DNA of 64,000 nt, from NCBI GenBank assembly GCA_038322575.1, contig JBBQGB010000002.1, positions 1 to 64,000 on the forward strand, in the 5' to 3' direction. Shown one piece after another: positions 27,986 to 36,412 of the stretch; positions within the stretch are counted from its first letter, which is position 1, and each line of letters opens with the position of its first letter. Position numbers and translations under genes: made by a program. The stretch comes from JACMOY01 sp038322575 (lineage in GTDB: Bacteria > Actinomycetota > Actinomycetes > Actinomycetales > Angustibacteraceae). The notes under the pieces are model-generated. The model had not been told where the DNA came from, searched no databases, and worked only from the letters and a program-made list of their open reading frames with translations.

Positions 27986-29038
27986 TCACTGTTGCTCGGG
28001 ACCCCAGTCGGGCGCGCTCTCCCACTGGGGCGTGTGAGTGAGCTGCCGCACGTCGGTGCCGTTCACGCGGACCGTGAAGACATCCGGCTGTCCGGCCCGA
28101 CCGCTGCGGGAGTAGACGATCCTGTCGCCCTCCGGGGAGAACGAGCTCGACAGGAGCATGGTTCGACCACTGACGTGGGTGACCTGCCGCCGTCCACGGC
28201 CACTGGGGTGCACGAGGTACAGCTGCGAGCCGAGGAAGTCACCGTTGTCGGGCGAGCGGAACAGGATCCAGCGTCCGTCCGGCGACCAGTCCGGATGGTC
28301 GCCAGCGCGCAAGGACCAGGGTGTGATCTGGTGCAGGTCGGTGCCATCCCTGTGCACGGTGAAGATCGCGGTTCCGCCCGCAGGATGGGCCAGCGGCGAG
28401 TTGCGACGGACGAAGGCGATTCGCCTGCCGCCCGGGGAGGCCACCATCTCGATGTTGTCGCCGGCGAACGGACGCGATCGCAGCACGACCTGCGAGTGCC
28501 TGCCCGACAGGTCGCGGATGACGATGTCGGAGTGCTCGATGAAGCCCTCGCCGCCGGCGAACTCGCGGACCCTGCCGGTCGCGCGCGTGAAGACGACGTG
28601 ACGGCCGTCCGGCATGAACGCGACGTCGCTCTCATCGGCACATCTGGTCTCGATGGCCGGCGGCTTCGCGGTGCAGGGCGGCGTCAGGCGGCGCACGTGC
28701 GTCCCGTTCGGCCGGACGACGTAGATCGCGCAGACGGTGTCCGGCGCGCACCGCCGGAAGGCGATCAGGGACCCGCCCGGTGACCAGTCCGGCTGGTCGT
28801 CGACCGTACCGGCGGCGGGGAACGTGACCTGACGAACGCGGGTGCCGTCAGGGCGGACCGTGAAGATGGCCCCGGTCGACCTGTCGGCGTCCAGGTACCT
28901 CTTGAACGCGATCCTGCCGTCGTCCCCGGGGGTGGTGGCTGCAGCGGGGGCGGCCACCGCCGCGGTGAGTGCGAGGATCGGGGCCGCGAGCAGAGCAGCG
29001 GCGGGTGAGACGAACCGGATGCGGCGAAGTCCTGCCAT
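27986..29038 (-). CDS. exported TolB-like PD40 beta-propeller protein
   Basis: This 350-residue protein has a cleavable signal peptide ending near VAAPAAATT. It carries about six PD40/TolB-type repeats, recognisable as DGTRVRQVTF, PDWSPGGSLIAF, PDWSPDGRWILFRS, DGTDLHQIT, SFSPEGDRIVYS and NGTDVRQLTHTP. Two Cys pairs (CAPDTVC, and CTAKPPAIETRC) suggest disulfides in loops. It is likely an extracytoplasmic binding or scaffold protein. No Tol-Pal partners occur nearby. The ATG at 29038 follows AAGGTGATCC, and a good promoter lies 50-80 bases upstream. A related remnant lies at 42691. Confidence 0.82.
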   Translation of the reverse strand: MAGLRRIRFVSPAAALLAAPILALTAAVAAPAAATTPGDDGRIAFKRYLDADRSTGAIFTVRPDGTRVRQVTFPAAGTVDDQPDWSPGGSLIAFRRCAPDTVCAIYVVRPNGTHVRRLTPPCTAKPPAIETRCADESDVAFMPDGRHVVFTRATGRVREFAGGEGFIEHSDIVIRDLSGRHSQVVLRSRPFAGDNIEMVASPGGRRIAFVRRNSPLAHPAGGTAIFTVHRDGTDLHQITPWSLRAGDHPDWSPDGRWILFRSPDNGDFLGSQLYLVHPSGRGRRQVTHVSGRTMLLSSSFSPEGDRIVYSRSGRAGQPDVFTVRVNGTDVRQLTHTPQWESAPDWGPEQQ

Positions 29039-29087
29039 GACGGATCACCTTCGACACTGAAGCGCCCGACGTCCTGATGGGTCGCAG

Positions 29088-29116
29088 ACTGTAGACCTGG
29101 TTGCTCACCCGGTCAA
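29088..29116 (-). promoter_or_regulatory. sigma-70-type promoter of the PD40 protein gene
   Basis: On the minus strand TTGACC (29111-29116) is followed by a 17-base spacer and TACAGT (29088-29093). The -10 lies 49 bases before the ATG. Both hexamers are close to the housekeeping consensus. Confidence 0.65.
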
Positions 29117-29284
29117 GGTGTTTCCCCCCTTCACTCGGCACCCGCCCGGACGGGACGTTCGGCCCTGACGTCTTGCAGGCGCGGACGTCACGCTGGAGCC
29201 CATGAGGAGCCGCACCCCGCCACACCGGCAGCAGCCGGGCGGGGGCTGCGGCCGGGCCCGGGTGGGCCCGGGCGGCTGGTCGTC

Positions 29285-30045
29285 GTGACCACCGTGGCCC
29301 GCTGGGTGCTGGTCGGGGTGCTGACCCTGCACGGACTCCTGCACCTGCTCGGGGTGGTCAAGGGATTCGGCTGGGCGCAGGTGGCGCAGCTGACCCACCC
29401 CATCGGCGCCGCCGCCGGAACGCTCTGGCTGATCGCGGCGCTGGCCGTCCTGGCCAGCGCGGGCTTCCTCGCGGCCGGCGGCGGGTCCTGGTGGTGGGCC
29501 CTCGCCCTCGGTGCCGCGGCGATCTCCCAGGCAGCGGTCGTGACCTCGTGCGCTGACGCCAAGGCGGGCACCGTCGTCAACGTCGTCCTGGTCGTGGCCG
29601 CCGTGTACGGGTTCGCCGCTGCGGGACCGACCAGCTTCGGTGCCCAGTGGGCTCAACAGGCGACCGCACTTGCGACGTTCCACGGTCGCATCCGCGGCGA
29701 TCCTGGCGAGGCATGGATGCCGTTCACGGGCAGGCAGGTCACCACGTTCGGCCCGCGACCCCAGCGGGCGTTCCTGATGGACGCCACCAGATCCGGTCTG
29801 CCGGTCACCGTCCTGCACCAGTACGTCGGCGCCGGGCCCACCATGCGGTGAAGGTGCTGTCGGTGGTCACCCTCGTCGACGCGGCCGGGCCGCAGCTGGA
29901 CCGCGGCGAGACCGTCACGGTGTTCAACGACCTGGTCGTCCTCGCCCCGGGCGCGATCGTGGACGCACCCGTCCGGTGACCACCATCGAGCCCGAGCACG
30001 TCCGGGGGGTGTTCACCAACGGGGCACGGACCGTGTCGGCGGCTC
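29285..30045 (+). pseudogene. DUF6544-family gene broken by two frameshifts and 3' truncation
   Basis: The first frame (from GTG 29285) gives four membrane helices and then a soluble part with HGRIRGDPGEAWMPF and VLHQYVGAGPTMR. It stops at 29849-29851. Shifting frame, the protein continues VKVLSVVTLVDAAG through ETVTVFNDLVVLAPGAIVDAPVR and stops at 29977-29979. A further shift resumes TTIEPEHVRGVFTNGARTVSA and then loses similarity. This order matches the DUF6544/DUF6920 family, whose members continue for another 60 or so residues. Each break can be repaired by adding one G to a short G run. The gene is either decaying or carries assembly indels. Confidence 0.75.
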
Positions 30046-30076
30046 GCACCAGGCGACCACCGCGTGAGGTCGTCGA

Positions 30077-30782
30077 CTACGGACCTGGGGCCAGCCAGAG
30101 CGTCCGGGCGGCCCGGACCCCGCAGGAGTCGGTGAGCGCGTGCGCCTGCGAGACGGCCGCCAGGGAGCCGGTGCGCTGGGCGATCCAGCCGTAGCCGAGG
30201 CCGATCGCGGCGGCGGCGCCGACCAGCGTCAGCCGCCGGCGGGACGTCGTCGTCCGCGCTGACGACGGAACCAGGTGCCAGGCGGTGAACCCGACGGCGG
30301 GCCAGAGCCAGCCCCTGACCGGGTCGTCGGGGAACGTCGCGACGGGGACGCCTCGCCAGAGCGCCTCCTCGGCCAGCGCGTTCGTGACACCGATCCCCGG
30401 CGGCGACGGCCACCGCGGCCGGACCGGAGGCGCGCGCGTTCGGCAACCACTGCGTGGCGAAGGCGCCCAGGGGTGGTGCAGCGAGCACCGCCGCCGCCGC
30501 GCGCGGTGTGGGCAGCACCCGTTCGGGTCTGCGCCACAGCACGGCCAGGCGCCGAGGACCGACGATCACAGCGGCCGACGCCCAGCAGGTGGCCCAGTAG
30601 ATGGCGAACCCGGCCTGGTAGCCGCGCTCAGCGCCGAACCGGCGGGTGGTCGCCGTGAACACCGCCTTCATGGCCAGCGGCGTCACCGCCGGCACGAGCA
30701 CGGCGAGGTCTCGGCGCCACCAGACCGGGGTCGACGTCCCGCCCGAGGCCACGGATCGAGACGGCCTCGGTGACGGGCTCAC
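30077..30782 (-). pseudogene. CPBP-family intramembrane protease gene with one frameshift
   Basis: The first frame from GTG 30782 encodes membrane segments (WRRDLAVLVPAVTPLAMK, YQAGFAIYWATCWASAAVIV) and runs out after ATQWLPNARASGPAAVAVAAG. A one-base shift in the C4 run at 30395-30398 restores the rest, IGVTNALAEEALWRGVPVA, FTAWHLVPSS and VSQAHALTDSCG, ending at a stop at 30077. All three CPBP motifs (EExxWR, FxxxH, HxxxD) are then present. CPBP proteins are Rce1-like membrane proteases often linked to bacteriocin self-protection. The start overlaps the M64 gene stop (GTGA), so it closes that operon. Either a recent inactivation or a sequencing error. Confidence 0.75.
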
Positions 30783-32290
30783 GGCGACGGCAGCCGCCCG
30801 AGCGCGGCGACGACGGCGACGGCGTTGACGACGGTGTCGCTCAGGTCGACCAGATGCTCGGCGGCGGCGGCCGACGTGGGCTCGATCAGCACCCGTGACG
30901 ATGGTCTCGCGACGGCGTCGGTCCAGTGCAACCCCGGGGCGTCATCCTCGAGGACGACCGTGCCGAACCGCAGTTCCGCGGGATCAGCGCCGTCGAGCAG
31001 GTCGGCGGGGACGGCCACCTCGAACACCTCCAGCTCCTCGTCGACGTCGAGGTGCGGCTCTGCGGCCCGGAACGCGTGCGCCGTCACGGACGACGAGCTC
31101 GGTGCGGCACCCAGGATGCGGTCGCCCCGCCACACCACGTTCGCCCGGGCGCCTGCAGCAGGAGCCGCGCCGAGCAGCGAGCCGCGCACCGGGGCGATGC
31201 CGATGATGACCTGCGAGCCGTCGGACCGGCGGGCGACCGTCAGGCCGACCGCACCACCCTCGCCACCCGGTGGCTGGCCACCGCCCGCCGGCCGCCCGTC
31301 GTGGTCGATGGCGTACGACAGCGCGGACGACACGGCGTCCTGGCAGACCCGGCAGAACCGCGGCTTGGTGGTGGTGGCGTCCCTCATCCGGCACATGTCC
31401 GAGGGCCGGTAGACGCCCTTGAGGAAGGTGCGTTCGCCACCCTCGAACAGGCCGACGTCGCGACTCGACTCCCAGCCCGCCGGTGGCGGGACGGGAGTGG
31501 GCACCGGGGTCGTGGCGGCGATGAGCTGACGCCACTTCACCTTCGTGCGGTCCGACTCCGCGGTGAGGTTGGGCGCACCTGGCTCCGTATCGGCCGGCCA
31601 GGTCTGGATCTTCCCCGGTGCGGTGAAGTCCTTGCCCACGTACTCGTCGTCGAGGCCGAAGCAGTGCCCGAGCTCGTGTGCCAGCGTCCAGGCGTCCAGC
31701 CCGCTGCTCAGCGCCATCATGTGCGAGGACCACTTGCCCCACACGGTGTCGGCCCCCGTCGTGTGCGCCTGGACCGCGACCACGTCGCCGTCCAGCCCCC
31801 AGACGCGCACGGCCTTGGCGATCCGGCGGTAGACGTCCTCGGTGTACGTCGCGAAACCCGCGTCGCCGAACGTCCCGCTGTAGACGAGCCCGATGGCGTT
31901 GTCCCGTGGTGCCTCCGGGGTGCTCTGCTGGTCGTCCTGCGACACCAACCCGACGCGGACGACCCGGAAGCTGGCCTTGTTTTCCGCGTAGAAGTCGATG
32001 CCGAACAGATCGGTGAACAGGGCGTGCACCGTGTCGACGAACTCGTGCTGGCTGCCGATCCCGTACCCGTCGGCGAGGACGACGATCGTCACCTTGCGGT
32101 TCACGCCGGGGTTGTCCATGACCGTCGCGACCGACGCGCCGTGCCAGGGGACCCAGGCGGCGTCGCGGTTGGTCTCCAGCAGCTCGCGCAGGCTGTGGGT
32201 GCCGGTGCGGGCGAACAGGTCGCGAAGGTCGACGGGCAACGGCGTGTGGGTGTCGGCGAGGAAGGCGCGAAGGTCCAGGGAGCCGCTCAC
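30779..32290 (-). CDS. M64 (IgA-peptidase-like) zinc metallopeptidase
   Basis: This 503-residue protein matches the M64 family. The zinc-binding motif HELGHCFGLDDEY holds His205, Glu206, His209 and, by family analogy, Asp215. It is preceded by KVTIVVLADGYG and followed by a Cys-rich MCRMRD...FCRVCQDAV segment that closes the catalytic domain. The last 170 residues form an unassigned beta-rich domain. Unlike many M64 enzymes it has no signal peptide, so secretion would need another route. The GTG at 32290 follows GGTGAGG and lies seven bases after the upstream repeat-protein gene. The CPBP gene overlaps its end. Confidence 0.85.
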   Translation of the reverse strand: MSGSLDLRAFLADTHTPLPVDLRDLFARTGTHSLRELLETNRDAAWVPWHGASVATVMDNPGVNRKVTIVVLADGYGIGSQHEFVDTVHALFTDLFGIDFYAENKASFRVVRVGLVSQDDQQSTPEAPRDNAIGLVYSGTFGDAGFATYTEDVYRRIAKAVRVWGLDGDVVAVQAHTTGADTVWGKWSSHMMALSSGLDAWTLAHELGHCFGLDDEYVGKDFTAPGKIQTWPADTEPGAPNLTAESDRTKVKWRQLIAATTPVPTPVPPPAGWESSRDVGLFEGGERTFLKGVYRPSDMCRMRDATTTKPRFCRVCQDAVSSALSYAIDHDGRPAGGGQPPGGEGGAVGLTVARRSDGSQVIIGIAPVRGSLLGAAPAAGARANVVWRGDRILGAAPSSSSVTAHAFRAAEPHLDVDEELEVFEVAVPADLLDGADPAELRFGTVVLEDDAPGLHWTDAVARPSSRVLIEPTSAAAAEHLVDLSDTVVNAVAVVAALGRLPSP

Positions 32291-32297
32291 GTCGACC

Positions 32298-33266
32298 TCA
32301 CCGTCCTACGAGGACCTTGACGAGCCCCTGCCCCGCGTCGAGCGCGGTCAGGGCGCGCCCGACGAGCGAACCCGCCACCCGGCTCGCATCGTCCACCCGC
32401 ATCGCGTGGCCCGAGGTCGCGCTGGTGGTCAGCAGGTCACCGATGCGCACCGGGCCGCGGTCGGCGTCCACGCGGACGAACGCCTTGCCCGCCAGGGCGA
32501 TGGGTGCGCCGACCTGAGTGTCGTCGAGCACCACGGCCGGTCGCAGGCCGCCGGCACCGGACACGATGCCGGCGACCCGGGTGTCGTAGTCGCGGACGCA
32601 CGGGGTGATGCGGCCCTCGTCGTCGAGGACGACGCAGTCACCGGCCCGCACGCCCGGTGCCGCCGCCATCTGCTCGGCGTAGTCCGCGTTGGGGCAGCTG
32701 ACGTTGTCCGCCGTCAGGTGCCCGGTGACGACGACGGGACCCTCGAAGAGCCCGGCATTCCCGCCGGCGGTGTTGTGGGCGAAGATGCCGGCCGAGGTGG
32801 ATGAGTGGGTCTCAGCGAAGATGCCGTGCATCTGCTCGCTGACTCCGACGACCCCGGCGTTCTTGACGCTGTGCCCGAAGACCCCCTGGAACTCGGTCGA
32901 CTCGCCGACCACCCCGCGCCGCCCGCTGCCCACCACCCCGTCGCCGTCCGGGCTGGTGCCGACCACGCCGGTGCCGCCGCTCTTGCTCTCTCCCCAGACG
33001 CCGGTGCCGGTCTTGTCGCAGACGCCCACGATGGCTCGGCCGGTCTGGACCTCTCCCCACAACCCCGTGCCGTCGGCGTTCACCGCCCCGACCACCGCGC
33101 GCCCGTTGACGACCTCGCCCCACAGGCCCACACCGGTCTGGCTGACGCCCACTACCGCCCGACCGTTCGGATTGGCCGACGCCCACAGCGCTGCGCCGTT
33201 GGCGGAGTTGTCGGCCACCACCCCCGCCTTGTTGGCGTCGTTCGACGTGCCGCTCACCGTAGCCAT
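32298..33266 (-). CDS. Gly/Val-rich beta-repeat protein with autoprocessing-like C-terminal domain
   Basis: The first 185 or so residues of this 322-residue protein are irregular 12-20-residue repeats of the type GTGLWGEV / GRAVVGV / GVFGHSV, likely a beta-solenoid. The C-terminal part reads NADYAEQM, a VVLDDEGRI strand and repeated beta strands ending VGRALTALDAGQGLVKVLVGR. It resembles the peptidase G2 / tail-fibre-type autocleavage domains found at the ends of fibrous repeat proteins. The assignment is by pattern only. There is no signal peptide. The ATG at 33266 follows an ideal AAGGAGGTGG. It is first in an operon with the M64 peptidase and the CPBP gene. Confidence 0.65.
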   Translation of the reverse strand: MATVSGTSNDANKAGVVADNSANGAALWASANPNGRAVVGVSQTGVGLWGEVVNGRAVVGAVNADGTGLWGEVQTGRAIVGVCDKTGTGVWGESKSGGTGVVGTSPDGDGVVGSGRRGVVGESTEFQGVFGHSVKNAGVVGVSEQMHGIFAETHSSTSAGIFAHNTAGGNAGLFEGPVVVTGHLTADNVSCPNADYAEQMAAAPGVRAGDCVVLDDEGRITPCVRDYDTRVAGIVSGAGGLRPAVVLDDTQVGAPIALAGKAFVRVDADRGPVRIGDLLTTSATSGHAMRVDDASRVAGSLVGRALTALDAGQGLVKVLVGR

Positions 33267-33367
33267 CGCCACCACCTCCTTCGAGCTTCCGGCGCCCACC
33301 GCGCCGGTCAGGCCAGGTGCTGATGATCGTGGCGTGGGCGACGCCGACCGGAAAGCGCTGTTGCCGT

Positions 33368-34045
33368 TCAGACATCGGCCATTGACACCGCCGCGGGATC
33401 GTTGAGCGCCGATCGCAGGGCCTGGACCACGGCCCGCACCGAGGCTCGACGATCCGCCCGACGGTGGTCGGCGTAGTGCCACGCCCCGGGTGCTCCGACC
33501 AGCTCCACCCGGGAGTACGGGCCGGGGACGGCGATCCGGGTCATCGGCGCCATGGGCGTCGAGACGATGCGCTCGTCCGGGCACGGGACGCTGTTCAGCG
33601 TGACGTCGACACGCTCGTCGCGCAGGGACTGCCACATGTCGTGGAACGACACCCCGACGAACCGCACGTTGACACTGGGATCCGACCGGGCGAGCTCACG
33701 CATCAGGGCCATGGCGGTCGGCGCTGCTGCTGACGCCGAGGCCACACCGGGGAAGCCGACCAGGACCGGCGGGACGCGAGCCGCCGAGCGTGCCTGCTCG
33801 ACCGCTGCCTGCGTGGCGGCCAGGATCCGTTCCGCGCCCTGCGCGAGCTGCAGGCCCGCCGGCGTGAAGCCGCGGACCCCGCCCGCGTCCCGCCGCACCA
33901 GACGCTCGCCCACCGCCGTCTCCAAGCGGCGCACGGCCCGGCTCAGACCTGACGGCGTGAGGTGTGCGGCCGGCGCCGCCCGCCGGTAGCTGCCCTCGCG
34001 CACCAGGACCAGGTACGCCCTCAGGTCCGCGAGCTCCAGGTCCAT
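33368..34045 (-). CDS. short LysR-type transcriptional regulator
   Basis: The N-terminal winged helix-turn-helix of this 225-residue protein is normal (DLRAYLVLVREGSYRRAAPA, then SGLSRAVRRLE). The effector domain begins VPPVLVGFPGVASAS and continues with VRFVGVSFHDMWQSLRDERVDV. It is about 75 residues shorter than a typical LysR protein: after MTRIAVPGPYS it jumps to a C-terminal-like helix. Either an internal deletion or a compact variant. The ATG follows CGGAGGTC. It lies between the baseplate-like gene and the repeat-protein operon on the same strand. The target is unknown. Confidence 0.75.
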   Translation of the reverse strand: MDLELADLRAYLVLVREGSYRRAAPAAHLTPSGLSRAVRRLETAVGERLVRRDAGGVRGFTPAGLQLAQGAERILAATQAAVEQARSAARVPPVLVGFPGVASASAAAPTAMALMRELARSDPSVNVRFVGVSFHDMWQSLRDERVDVTLNSVPCPDERIVSTPMAPMTRIAVPGPYSRVELVGAPGAWHYADHRRADRRASVRAVVQALRSALNDPAAVSMADV

Positions 34046-34112
34046 GGCGACCTCCGTGGGTCCTCGGTGCGGCGAGGTGGCGAAGACGGGCGACGGGGGC
34101 CCGTCGGCGTCC

Positions 34113-34817
34113 TCAGTCGGTGACGCGCCGACCCAGCCAGATCGGTCGTGAGGGGTCGCCCGCTTCGAGGGCGACCCACACCCCGTCGCCGACGGTGGGG
34201 CCGTCCTGGGTCTGCTGTGCCGGCAGGCACGCAGCAGCCCACACCGGTTCGTCGCCGCTGAGGTCCGGAACCCGAACCAGCAGACGCTGTTGCCCGAGGG
34301 GGTCTGCATCGTCGAGCACGCTCGCCCGGTGGACCCCGTACGCGGGACGGACCGGTTCCTCGTTCACATCGGCGTCGATGCTCACGCGCCCCTGCTGGAG
34401 CAGCACCGACGAGGGCCCGCCACCGCGCCGGTAGCGCACCTCGACCGAGCTGCCAGGTGGCGGTCGTCGACCGTGCACGTCGTCGCCGAACTGGATGACG
34501 CTCGCGTCGCCGTCACCTCGGCTCACGACGAAGTGGGGGTCCTGCGCGCCCGAGCCGGCGAGGTCCGCAACCTGCTGCCAGGAGTGTCCGTCGATCGCGA
34601 CCTCGACCTCGGTAGGACGTCGACCGCCCGGGTGAGCGTCAGCGGCGAGAGGCTCGGCGGACCCGGTGAGCAGGTCGCCCACGAAGGCGAACAGCTGAAG
34701 CAGCGCCACGCCGGGATCGCTCCCGGCCGTGTCGGTCCAGTCCCGCAACCCGGTCCGGGCCCGATCGACGAGCGCCTCGAGCTGTGAACGATCGGCAGGA
34801 CCTCGGTCCTGGCTCAT
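34113..34817 (-). CDS. mini-baseplate protein: GpJ-like part joined to a gpV-type OB domain
   Basis: The N-terminus of this 234-residue protein contains DPGVALLQLFAFVGDLL, the helix that opens putative baseplate assembly (GpJ-like) proteins. The centre has SWQQVADL, FVVSRGDG, VIQFGDDVHGRRPPPGS and VEVRYRRGGG, also GpJ-like. The last 75 residues (QRLLVRVPDLSGDE, PTVGDGVWVALE, PIWLGRRV) match the OB-fold of baseplate protein V / gp5. These modules normally lie in separate, larger proteins of phage tails and contractile injection systems. No sheath, tube or ATPase gene is nearby. Its role is unknown. Confidence 0.6.
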   Translation of the reverse strand: MSQDRGPADRSQLEALVDRARTGLRDWTDTAGSDPGVALLQLFAFVGDLLTGSAEPLAADAHPGGRRPTEVEVAIDGHSWQQVADLAGSGAQDPHFVVSRGDGDASVIQFGDDVHGRRPPPGSSVEVRYRRGGGPSSVLLQQGRVSIDADVNEEPVRPAYGVHRASVLDDADPLGQQRLLVRVPDLSGDEPVWAAACLPAQQTQDGPTVGDGVWVALEAGDPSRPIWLGRRVTD

Positions 34818-34903
34818 GTGCTCGACTGTCTGCTCATGGTCACCATCATCGGCGCAGCGACTGCTGCTGACCAGGGACCCGGACGCAGAGTGCTGTGGTG
34901 ACC

Positions 34904-36412
34904 TCAGGTCGGCACCGGGAGTGGGACAGTCGCCACGAGGTGGGTCGGCCCGCCCGTCGGGCTGTCCACGGTGAGCGCTCCGCCTGCGAGGGTGACGCGA
35001 TCGGCCAGGTTCTGCAGACCGTGGCCGGCTGCCACGGTGGCGCCGCCGACCCCGTCGTCGCCGACCTCTATCCGCAACGTGGTGCCCACCCGGACGGCGA
35101 CGGTCGCGTGCCGCGCGGCCGAGTGGCGGGCGATGTTGGTCAGGGTCTCCGCGGTGACGAAGTAGACCAGCGCCCGCAGCGGCTCCAGCAGCTCGCCCAG
35201 CGGCCCCTCGATCGTGAGGTCCACGGGCAGCGGCCCGTTCGCGGCCAAGGCGCGCAAGGCCAGCCCGAGTGGGCGGTGGGCCACGGCGTCCGGCAGCAGA
35301 CCACGCGCCAGCCGGTCGAGCTCACCGTCCACCTCGTCGAGATACGCCACGATCGACGTCGGAACAGCGGGGTGGTTCAGGAGTGTCCGCACCCGCGCGA
35401 GCCGGCGCCGAGGGCCGGCTTCGAGTCGGGCTGCCAAGGCTTCGCGTTCCTGCGCCTCGACGGCCAGGATCCGCGCGACGGAACGGTGGATCTCCTCGGC
35501 GGTCCGCCGGATCTGGGAACCGACCCTTACCCGCTCCAGCACCAGGACGGCAGCGCGCGCAGCGGCTGCCGACAGGTCTGGGTCAGGGTTCGCCTTCGGG
35601 CCGTGAACCAGCGCGATCGACCCGCCGCCGGGCACGGTGGCCAGGGTCGCCCGGTGCACCAGCTCGTCGAGGGCGGGGGGTGCGACCGGACGCCCGGTGT
35701 CGTCGCGCCAGCCCGCGTCGGACGCGAAGACCAGGATCTGCAGATCCGGATCCTCGAGGGTCTGCGCGATCGTCGCCGAGAGCGGGCTTGCCGGCCGGGC
35801 GTCCTGGCTGAGCTCGGCGACCATGCTGGACATGCCGCGATCCCTGTCGGTCCGGTACCGAACGGCAACCGCTCCCGCGGCCAGCAGGAGCACGCCATCT
35901 CCCGCGACGGCCCCGAGGGTGCCGGCGTCGGTGCCGGCCCAGGTGACGGCCAGGGCTGCCAGCACCAGCGCGGACAGGAGGTGCCGTCGAGCGAGGAGGG
36001 CCCCGAGCACGGCCGCGACGGCGGCTGTGGCGAGCCCCGTCCACCGTGAGACGACCAGCGGCGGTCCGTAGGCCGCCAGCAGGAGCGGAAGGCACCGGCG
36101 CCCGGTGCCGATCGAACCGGCGAGCAGGTGGAGAACCGGACCGCGGTAAGCCAGGACCAGCGGGCCCGCCACCAGCTGCCACCACCCGTCCAGGGTCGGC
36201 GCGACAGTGGCGACGAACCACAGGAGTGCGACCAGCAGCGCGATCGGGTCCACCTGCCCGCGTCGACGAGCCAGACCCACGACGACGAAGGCCGCACCGA
36301 CGACCCAGTCGCACAAGCCCACGCGGGGGGACTGGCCTGCGACCACCTCGACGGCGGCTCCACCGACCAGCACCGCCCAGGCGGCGGCGTACCTCAACGC
36401 ACCTTGTGCCAT
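34904..36412 (-). CDS. membrane sensor kinase with intact ATPase but no acceptor His (ATPase half of a split kinase)
   Basis: This 502-residue protein has six to eight membrane segments in its first 200 residues, a GAF-like linker, then a HisKA_3/HATPase tail. The dimerisation helix aligns without gaps to the usual SRARIVAAADAERRRLERDLHDGAQQ pattern (family consensus), but the acceptor LHDG is LEAG. Glu331 replaces His, encoded by GAA at 35420-35422. The ATPase domain is intact: N-box TLTNIARHS (Asn426), GDDGVGGA (452-457), GHGLQNLADRV and a C-terminal GG-T motif. It cannot autophosphorylate on the usual His. Its 5' end overlaps the DctP lipoprotein gene by 19 bases. I infer it works with the kinase at 38010. 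Confidence 0.8.
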   Translation of the reverse strand: MAQGALRYAAAWAVLVGGAAVEVVAGQSPRVGLCDWVVGAAFVVVGLARRRGQVDPIALLVALLWFVATVAPTLDGWWQLVAGPLVLAYRGPVLHLLAGSIGTGRRCLPLLLAAYGPPLVVSRWTGLATAAVAAVLGALLARRHLLSALVLAALAVTWAGTDAGTLGAVAGDGVLLLAAGAVAVRYRTDRDRGMSSMVAELSQDARPASPLSATIAQTLEDPDLQILVFASDAGWRDDTGRPVAPPALDELVHRATLATVPGGGSIALVHGPKANPDPDLSAAAARAAVLVLERVRVGSQIRRTAEEIHRSVARILAVEAQEREALAARLEAGPRRRLARVRTLLNHPAVPTSIVAYLDEVDGELDRLARGLLPDAVAHRPLGLALRALAANGPLPVDLTIEGPLGELLEPLRALVYFVTAETLTNIARHSAARHATVAVRVGTTLRIEVGDDGVGGATVAAGHGLQNLADRVTLAGGALTVDSPTGGPTHLVATVPLPVPT

